Of a stretch of DNA of 64,000 nt, positions 56,540 through 64,000 are shown piece after piece. The notes beneath the pieces were generated by a model, which saw only the letters and a list, made by a program, of their open reading frames with translations, had not been told where the DNA came from and searched no databases. How positions within the stretch are numbered: the stretch's first letter is position 1; each line of letters starts with the position of its first letter. The position numbers and the translations under genes are program-made. Origin of the DNA: Apoderus coryli (Eukaryota; Arthropoda; Insecta; Coleoptera; Attelabidae); the NCBI GenBank assembly GCA_911728435.2, contig OU452203.1:13847651-13911650 (forward strand). The letters are read 5' to 3'.

Positions 56540-56865
56540 TAATAAATAATAATTGCAAGATATCATTAAAATCTTTTTGATAACGTTAATAATAAATAAT
56601 AATTGTAGTTTTTAGCATTGAATGTACACGTAAATATAGAATTTTTTCAATTCGATTTAAAATATAGTAAGCTAACTTTGATTTTGTTCTAGTTAATGTG
56701 GACATAATAAATAATAATTGCAAGATATCATTAAAATCTTTTTGATAACGTTAATAATAAATAATAATTGTAGTTATTAGCATTGAATGTACACGTAAAT
56801 ATAGAATTTTTTCAATTCGATTTAAAATATAGTAAGCTAACTTTGATTTTGTATCTAGTTTTCAA
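56540..56865 (+). repeat. Tandem duplication, 165-bp period, two copies
   Basis: Blocks AATTGCAAGATATCATTAAA, GATAACGTTAATAATAAAT, GCATTGAATGTACACGTAAA and GTAAGCTAACTTTGATTTTG occur twice, offset by 165 bp (for example 56551 and 56716), nearly identical. They begin right at the end of M1 copy 2. Confidence 0.88.
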
Positions 56866-57039
56866 TCCTGTTAAAATAAATAATAAAAATTTCTATTGGA
56901 AACCTAAAGATGATGGTACATCCAGTCCGGACCTTGATTTTTTAAGTCGCTAGTACATCGGTGGTTTAAATGTTCAGAAAAATCTTTCTCCAAATATCAA
57001 TAAATTATACAAGGCACACAGTTATGACTAGGTATATAA

Positions 57040-57127
57040 ATTTTTTTACATTTTTAGAATAAATTCGGTGTCCCCAATCTATGGGTACCTACCGTAGGTC
57101 CGTTTCAGTACGGAACACCCTGTATAA
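57040..57127 (-). repeat. Orphan Tc1/mariner-type transposon end
   Basis: GTACGGAACACCCTGTATAA at 57107-57126 closes a segment with an internal GGGTACCTACCGTAGG. Typical right terminal repeat; no left end found. Confidence 0.55.
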
Positions 57128-57853
57128 TAATAACATCAATTAAACTCATTTAAAGTTATGATAATATTCAGCAGCACATTTGAATATTGACATATTGCAA
57201 ATTCGTGTTTAAATATTTAATTATGCAATCCTGCATAGAGCAGAGCTGGATAAATAGAACAGCAGTAGGCTAGAGCATATATTGTAAAATAATCGTATAC
57301 GCTGCGATGCTCCCTCTATACGGCTTAATCTAACCGATAAGCGAAACACATGATGGTATTTAAGCAACATTTCAAACTAGCTGGTAGAGGGATATGTGCC
57401 TATATGTGTATAGACAACACGGGAACAATACCCAAAAGATTACCATTCAAACAAGCAGCATATGTATGGATTTTGCATACAATCATATACATGTTTGTGC
57501 GGGCTACATTGGAATAAAGATCCAATTTCTGGATAACTTTTATAATGAGATCAGACAACAAATGTTCTGGCATGGTTGATATCTTTTCCATCTTAATTTA
57601 AATAAAGAAAAAATTTCGTAGGGTTCATAAAAGAGATATAAAAGACACAACCGAGTACTCCAAGATAAGTGAACGATTTTCATTCTTGATAAATCTGTAA
57701 CTGTATTCTCCAAATAAATGCAATTTTCATAAAAACTTACTATTACATCACTGAAATAAAAAAGCTTTAACGCAAAAAAACTTAATTAATTTCTTTTCAA
57801 ACTTGAATTTACTATATATAAAAGCCATTATATGGTTGTGGTTCGGAAGTGTC

Positions 57854-57869
57854 TAATACGACTCACTAT
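57854..57869 (+). other. 16-base match to the phage T7 promoter core
   Basis: TAATACGACTCACTAT is identical to the first 16 bases of the T7 class III promoter; the following TACA differs from the AGGG initiation region. Not expected in an insect. Either chance, or a trace of a primer or vector. Confidence 0.7.
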
Positions 57870-58134
57870 TACATTCAATACAAGCAATTCGAACAAAATT
57901 GCAACACAAATCAAAGAAAACAATTCCCACAGACATGCTGCGACAGCTTTACATTAAACTGAATGAAATCTAGGCTTATGAAGGTCCCAGCGTACTCTAT
58001 GTATAGTCTTAAAACTGGATGACAGTTTCGTAATTTATGAGTTTCTCATTTTGCTTGTGGTGTGCAGGTTGACATTTTATTGGAGTTGATAGCCTCCAAG
58101 GATAACACTTTCTTGTTAAACTGTATCTGGATCG

Positions 58135-58520
58135 ATATACAGGGTGTCCCGAAATAATTTAAGGGGGGTTTTTAATAATATTTCCGAAAGGCGTTTCGAT
58201 ATCAAAATGAGATTTGGCGCACCTACGTATCTTTGTAATATTATTAAAAAATATTATATCCCATGGTTAGGAAAATGTCAGCGGTGGGTTAGGCTGGGGG
58301 GTCAGAACAAATTTTGTCCCAACTTTTTTTTTGTGCGCTTTTGTTACTTTTTGTAAAATGAATAATCAATTTGAGACTTTTACATATAAAAAATGTTTAC
58401 TTGTTTCATAATGCTAGAAGAACTTGTAAATATTTTTAAAACTATTGGGGCCTTATTTGGGCCAGTACTTCCAAATAAGGCCCCTTGTTAGTTTTTTTAT
58501 TAAACTAATTTATAGTAAAT
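58135..58520 (+). repeat. Orphan Tc1/mariner-type transposon end
   Basis: ATATACAGGGTGTCCCGAAA at 58135-58154 is a textbook terminal repeat start next to a TA. The GC-richer block near 58280-58320 and GGGGCCTTATTTGG then CCAAATAAGGCCCC (58446-58484, a short inverted repeat) follow. No transposase. Confidence 0.55.
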
Positions 58521-59411
58521 TTGATGAATATATTGACACTGTAGGTGGTTCCGATATATAATTCAGGTCTCAAAGAATGCTATCATAGGACATTGTCAAA
58601 GAAGTTTTTTTATATATTTTTTTCGGGTGTCGTAAGTTAGGTGGGTCTTAATCGGCGTACCTTATATTTATTAAATCGTGTCAAATTGCACTTGAATATC
58701 TGAAGTAGTTTTAAAAATATTAATAAATTCAATAATAATAAAATCGCTTATGGGAAATCTAAGATTACAAAAATGATCTCTCCGTTACAGTTTATTTGCC
58801 ATAAGCCCTTCCAGTATTGCAGATACAAAAACTCACATAACGTGTGAACTATCGCAAAATAAATTTTTGTCACAAACCCTTTTGATATCAATTCTTCCAA
58901 GCCAGTAGGTGTCCTCTGATTGTTTCTTAAGCAAATAGAGGAAATGGTGGTTTGCATGCCGCCTCCCGCCGAGCTCCACAATACTACACCATCCGTTCGC
59001 AAAACACTGATAAGGTATATAAGTTCTATTTTGCATTCGGTAGAGCTAGGTATATTTGTTTTATAAGAAAACAAGGCAGAAGACGAGACAATAGCGTGTG
59101 TATATCGGTAAAAGTAACAATTAATCTTGTTCAGTGTGAAATGTAGAACATATTGGTAGGGAAATAGAACAATGAATAAAGTGGTCTAAGTTTTAATACT
59201 AATTTTAGTCAAACATGGAGAGATTGATCATTTTTGTTAGCACCCATATACATATACGATGTGTGACCAGTAAAATAACAGGAATTCTCATTAAACTAGT
59301 TATTCATCTACACTTCCCCAATATGTTTAATAGTTTTTGTTTATTTATTGTGCAGTGTGTAGTTTGTATTTTCTTTGAATGCAAGATCTCTCTCTGCACT
59401 GCACACACTTC

Positions 59412-59470
59412 AATTAGTAGAACACTTGACCGGCAGTTGGGAGATCTTGGGTTCGAATCCCACTGCCACG
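59412..59470 (+). repeat. tRNA-derived sequence, SINE-like
   Basis: AGTAGAACACTTGACCGGC (A box/D arm-like) and GGGTTCGAATCCCACT (perfect T arm with B box) are spaced as in a tRNA and followed by a run of Ts (59472-59480). The 5' acceptor half does not pair with the 3' half. Best read as a SINE head or tRNA pseudogene. Confidence 0.6.
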
Positions 59471-59559
59471 TATTTTTTTTTCAGTTGGTGGTCAACATCA
59501 CTGTTTTTAAGATTAAGAAATGGATTTATACACAGCTGTTTTGAAGGTTTCTTTTATTA

Positions 59560-60510
59560 ATGATAGACGAAAAGTTGGTTCTTTAGAAACAATTTTGTAA
59601 TATTTCAGGGTTTTATGGATTCTTTATTTCTTAATTCTCAGAGCAAATAAAGTTCCTATTTATTTTATTATACATATATATTTTTTATAACTGCTGGTTT
59701 CTTTCCACGTTAAAATATCAGAATCTAATACACTTAAATCGTCTGCCCAAGATACCTTTATTCAATTACGCTATAGAAAAGAAATAGGATTGTACACAAT
59801 TTCCTTTCATCCCAAACCCCTTCTTTACTTACTCTAAGGTAAACAAGGCCCGGCAAAAGGTCCAAGCATATGATATATCCGGTTAACAGTTCTACGATCG
59901 TCTTCTCTACAACAAAACTTGAATCTGTTTTGAAGAAATCTATTTGAATATTTTTATTAACGAAATACAATTCATACTAATGAGTTCAAAAGCTCTTTTA
60001 AAGTATCTGGCATCCATTTTCTCTTGAATCCCAAGTAAGCTGACGCATTCCCCACCTCTTTTAACCGTTTAAAGTTGTCTAACAGGATCAAAAACATTAC
60101 TTTGTGTGAGCTGTCGAAATATTATTCACACAGGACTAACTATTGTTTCCTAACTTCTGGCCGATTCCGTACACTTTGCTACTCGACCATCTCTCTATAC
60201 TAGAGCTTCCGTTTGTCGTTTACCTTTAAGGCTCTTTTATACTTTGGATTCACTCAGGACTATTCGTTTCTCCGTCTGTCTGTGTGTATATATCGGTTTT
60301 GTTTTCACAAATGTAAAGTACAGTAGCTTAATTCGATGTGTACATAATTTAACAAAGGACTATACTGCTTGAAATCATCGTCAAAGAGTCTATCCCCTTA
60401 TACAACATGCCTATTTGCAAACGCTGAATTAGAATAGTGAAACATTTATAAACTAATCAGTGAAGTTTGTACTGTATGGATTCTATAATGAGTAAACGTG
60501 GTATAATTAT
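59560..60510. other. No recognisable gene
   Basis: AT-rich; no motif. Confidence 0.35.
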
Positions 60511-60512
60511 TA

Positions 60513-60840
60513 TAGAGGGTGTCCCACCGGGAACTGCGTCGATTGATTTACGAAAAGTTAGCGACCGGAAAATTGTAAAAAAAATAGTGTAGACCTAATT
60601 CAATATACTCAGTTAAAATAGCACAGCACTTCCAGTTATACCGGAAACAGATCCCAATTTGCTTCTTTTAAACGGCATACCATAAACATTAGTGGTATTT
60701 GAGAAATTTCGGTATTTGTGAAAAAATTGCTTAAATATATCCATGACTCGGGTTCGTCAACAACCAATGATGAAATTGGCCAGAGGAAAAGACTTTTCAA
60801 CCCACTGATTTGATCTGGCATTTTGCCAAACAAACACTCA
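60513..60840 (+). repeat. Transposon end truncating the multi-ORF relic
   Basis: TATAGAGGGTGTCCCACCGG at 60512-60531 is a terminal-repeat-like start. ACTTCCAGTTATACCGGAA near 60629-60647 is shared with the end at 40795-40886. It adjoins the 3' limit of the gene relic at 60840-62207. Confidence 0.5.
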
Positions 60841-62207
60841 TTGAGGGCAAACTGTGATGAACAGTATACAAAACTGTTTACCTTCCCAATATGCTAGACA
60901 AGGGCAGTATAATATACTGCCTCGCACACGTCACACAGATCTTTTTTTGGCATGTAGAGTGACAAGTTTAGCTCTCTTTGGAGCCTTCATACATCGCAAT
61001 GTTTATGAATTATGTTCTCCGCAATATTTTCTTTTAAAAAAATTATATAGTGCGGCATTTGAACGCCAAAGTGGCTCTAAATACATTTTTTTGAGGAAGA
61101 CTTACAATAGTGGCTTTCCATTTTTGGTAACGATTGGAGAAACTGATGCACCGCCGTATTTTTTTCTGCAAATTTCGCCATTCTTGTTTCGCTTTTTTTG
61201 CTGGCATGATGGTCATTACTTTCGCCATTAAATTTTTTTACCCAAGACAATATCACTGTTTCTTTTAAACCGAGTGTGCCTCTAAACATTCTCTTGCAAA
61301 CTCTAATTCTTTCCAAGTCCAGTTTTAAAAAATGTTTCATAGAATAGTTTCTTTTGGATACTTCTTGTTGCCCTCTCCTTCTCTTCACATTCTCACATTG
61401 CACTAGAGCCTGCACCTGCATTTTCTTCTCATTCCAAGTCATTGTATTCCAAAAATTTTGGAAAATTTTTAAACGTTTTTCTTCCGTCATTTTTTGACAC
61501 TGAAGGGCAGATTTTTTTTTACTGAGGGAACAGTTGCACGGATCTGCTAAAAATTTACCAAAAATAGGAATAATTTTTCATTGTATTTATGTATTTTGTT
61601 CCACAATGAACAAATGAAGTACCTGGCTTATTTATGTTGTAATTCCAAGCACCGGTAACTTGTTTTTTTATCTTGGTAAAGCTCACCTTTTAAACGTTTA
61701 TATTTATTTATATTATAGTTCCATCCTTCAGAATATTTTCTCTTCCTTCGAGTTTTTGTATTATTTAGAGTGATATCGGACTCATGTCTTTCCTCGCTGT
61801 TATTATCTTCGTTGTCAGAGCTACTATCAGAATGGTTTTCCTCAAGAACGTAAGAAACATTCAAGTCCTCGTTTTCAGATGAAATATTCGTGATGGTACT
61901 ATTATCTTCGGCCTGTTCCGTTCCTGGAATCTGTGGCTTTTTCAGTTCCAACGGCATAATTTAAGGCTACCGGCAATTCAAATTGGTCAAACCTGGTTGA
62001 GGTATTCGGTTGTGGAGCCTCAATATTATTTAATAGAGTTGTTTCATTAGTACTACTAGACGGATGTGTGTACGTAGGAGACAAAGCTCCACCTTCTCCA
62101 ACTACGTATTCAACAAAATCCACATAAGAATGGCTTGCTTGTTGGTTAAGCATGTCCATTATAAGCTTTGTTCGAAATGACATCCTAAAATTTAAAGAAA
62201 CTAACAT
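60840..62207 (-). pseudogene. Relic of a large transposon-associated insect gene family
   Basis: Minus-strand pieces in order: MSFRTKLIMDMLNQQASHSY (start near 62181); an acidic Ser/Asn-rich part (SSENEDLNVSYVLEENHSDS); a basic part KTRRKRKYSEGWNYNINKYK then RLKGE; ADPCNCSLSKKKSALQCQKM, then EEKRLKIFQNFWNTMTW; RVCKRMFRGTLGLKETVILS; FLQSLPKMESHYCKSSSKK; YLEPLWRSNAALYNFFK; and RELNLSLYMPKKDLCDVCEA. This order (RKWKRN, C-x-C cysteines, IFxxFW, VCxxxFLxTLxI, SHYxRxxxxxxYLxP, DxCDxC) belongs to a multicopy protein family common in aphid, beetle and cnidarian genomes and generally thought transposon-derived; I do not know an established name. TTTTTAG at about 61546-61552 could be a splice acceptor before the Cys part. 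Frames shift several times and the C-terminal catalytic-type half is missing. Confidence 0.65.
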
Positions 62208-62514
62208 TATTTTTCTATAATAATGTTCTGGTGCTTTATTTCTAATTTAATCGACTTTGATTGAGATAATATGGACACATTTCTAAACTGATTAGAATTA
62301 ATAAATAAAACGGAAAAACGCGTAACTACATACTAAACACATTAATTCAAGTTGGAAAAGCGCGTATGTCCATAGTCGGTAATAAAAGTCACAAAAGAAA
62401 CAAATATAACATTTTTCTTAATCAATTCAACTTTTAAAAGTGCTATAACAAACTTACCTTGTGGTTAAATAAGTTTTTTACTCCAAAACGTATTCACTTT
62501 CTCACTAGCTTACA

Positions 62515-62740
62515 AGCTTGAAATAGTGAGCAAACTAGGAGTTACGCGGATTTCGGAACCTAAATTAGACACATGGAAATACGTTTTGCTAGATTGAATT
62601 TTTAGGCGGGAAATATTGTGTATTGTGAAGCAATTACGTGGATTTCACACTAGTTAGGCTTGATGTTTTGCTATTAGATGGTGCCAAAAGGTCAATATGC
62701 CCCAAAAGTGGAGTTACGTGGAGTTCTTACTAAGGCGAGG
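62515..62740. repeat. Subterminal repeats upstream of the multi-ORF relic
   Basis: GGAGTTACGCGGATTTC, CAATTACGTGGATTTC and GGAGTTACGTGGAGTTC occur at about 62540, 62630 and 62708. CCCCAAAAGTGGAGTTACGT near 62700 could be the transposon's left terminus. No opposite end found. Confidence 0.4.
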
Positions 62741-63435
62741 ATATGTGTATAAATCTTGGATTCAAGAAAATAAAGATTTCATTGAATATTATGTATTTAA
62801 CCTATTATATATTATATTATACTCCTCTAGTTCAAGGACAACACCTCAATTAGTTTTTATATCATAAATATACGTTACGTATGTTTTTTAAATAATAACT
62901 CGTGCTGGAAACATAAAAAGTCGAAAGCTGTAACCCGTAATAATGAAGTTAAATTGCTGTAATCTAAAACCATATATGCAGTAGTTGGTAGCTAGGAAAT
63001 GTCAGTGAACAAATTGTATGGTATTTGAACATAGGTATAGTTTTAGAAAAGGCATATGGAGAAAACGAAAAGGGTTATTATTTGAAATCTACAGAGCATA
63101 AAGTATTTCTTTCTCTGCATTGTTCTCAAGTATTTGATTTTTAACTGTAAGTTGGAAGAAACATTTAAGTAGTTCGTTCGAATAAAACCTTATACTCTGT
63201 AGGTGCCTATCAAAAGTAGTAAAATAATTTCTTCACGTGCAGTGCAGCACATATTAACAAAATATTAAGAATAAAGAAGTTGATAAGCAACCAGGTTTCT
63301 TAAAGTCTTAGTTCATAACACAAGCAATAAACAAAACATCAAAACGACGTATTTCTCTTTAAATGCAATTCAACTGTATTTGTAAAGATAGGTACTTTTA
63401 AATATTTTTCAAACACATGAACACCGACTAATTAT
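62741..63435. other. No recognisable gene
   Basis: AT-rich; no motif. Confidence 0.35.
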
Positions 63436-63439
63436 TGGT

Positions 63440-64000
63440 CTATAGGAAGAACTTAAGACGGGATTGTTTTTCGGTTTGCGGATAGGATGTATTCATTGAA
63501 TCTTTCATTCCCAGAAAATGAGAGTATCAACCTTTAAAATGATATTATGTATGTTGACTACGAATGTTACGTTATTCAAAGGCTGATTCTGCAGCAACCA
63601 ACATGAAATAACATCTCTTCCAGAAGCAGACTCCTTCTTCTAAGCCAGAACCATCCATAATTCATGAAAGGTAATCGGATAGCTTAGATCGTTATCAAAT
63701 TTAACTATATCAGTTCTATTCCACGGGGGCAAATATAGCTGCGTCAAACACTTAAGTAGTTGCCGTAATATATTACGAGATCCCCAATGCTTTTGGTCCT
63801 TTTCTACCAATTATAGCATAGCTCCTTAAGCAAACTTCTACACTGTGCCCGAGACTTTTTAACGTTTATAAAATTCTCTATAGAAGGATATGACTTAGAT
63901 TTAACCATGACAGAACGTCCCATCCCACCACGGGTTATCAATTGATTTTTATCCCTTATATCGCGGATTTGACAAATCAGCTGCCTCATGAATTAAATTA
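63440..64000 (-). pseudogene. Non-LTR ORF2 relic: linker and start of reverse transcriptase
   Basis: From the window edge on the minus strand: SYPSIENFINVKKSRAQCRS then LLKEL (endonuclease-RT linker), FDNDLSYPITFHELWMVLA, KKESASGRDVISCWLLQN, and IHPIRKPKNNPVLSSSYRP. This matches PFTxxELxxALxxxKxxSAxGxDxISxxML...IxPIxKPGKNPxxxSSYRPIS of non-LTR RTs. Frameshifted with stops; it breaks off at about 63440 before the catalytic box and continues beyond the window on its 5' side. Confidence 0.75.

Noticed and set aside
56540..56865. CRISPR-like or satellite array
   Set aside because: Only two long copies with no spacers; a simple tandem duplication.
57854..57873. Functional phage promoter
   Set aside because: The initiating GGG and surrounding phage context are missing; no coding sequence is arranged downstream.
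59412..59470. Functional tRNA gene
   Set aside because: The T arm is good but the acceptor stem and anticodon stem do not pair.

Overview
The window looks like AT-rich, intergenic or heterochromatic insect DNA built almost entirely from transposable elements in various stages of decay. The insect assignment rests on the element types: many DD41D Tc1/mariner transposases with the insect-type N-terminal helix-turn-helix, Jockey/R1-like non-LTR retrotransposons, a Penelope-like element, hAT and PIF/Harbinger pieces, and TA-flanked elements ending in variants of ACAGGGTG. I cannot name the species or the order. I found no convincing host gene, rRNA gene, functional tRNA gene or CRISPR array.

Layout. 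0.5-1.9 kb: a decayed DDE element flanked by inverted arrays of a short TTTTGAAATAC-like unit, with a solo LTR nested inside. 3.1-6.5 kb: a 5'-truncated non-LTR element, then DD41D relics, one split by a small inverted-repeat element carrying a hammerhead-like motif. 7.8-11.5 kb: non-LTR and hAT-type relics, one split by a 483-bp hAT MITE with a perfect 8-bp target duplication. 11.6-13.7 kb: the one apparently intact element, a 2087-bp DD41D transposon with a 370-codon transposase and two identical 340-bp terminal inverted repeats, inserted into an older mariner relic. 14.1-14.9 kb: a PIF/Harbinger-type element with a MADF-like relic. 16-17.2 kb: a non-LTR relic. 17.3-26.4 kb: mostly featureless, with a ~400-bp dispersed repeat present twice. 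26.4-28 kb: a long inverted-repeat element. 29-32.2 kb: three or four non-LTR fragments. 32-43 kb: interspersed repeats, DD41D relics, a second inverted-repeat element with a hammerhead motif, and MITEs. 43.7-46 kb: a Penelope-like element whose 3' sequence recurs in inverted orientation. 46-54.4 kb: DD41D, hAT and Harbinger relics. 56-58.5 kb: a MITE palindrome, a tandem duplication and orphan transposon ends. 60.8-62.2 kb: relic of a multi-ORF transposon-associated gene family. 63.4-64 kb: the start of another non-LTR reverse transcriptase.

The most interesting signal is a set of five short segments matching the hammerhead ribozyme core (CTGANGA, stem II, GAAA, a tiny stem III, stem I). Three of them share one layout: inverted arm, middle, motif, opposite arm. 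This fits non-autonomous relatives of Penelope-like elements, which are known to carry hammerhead ribozymes; a decayed Penelope-like coding region lies in the same window. The second highlight is the intact DD41D transposon, whose identical terminal repeats imply very recent movement.
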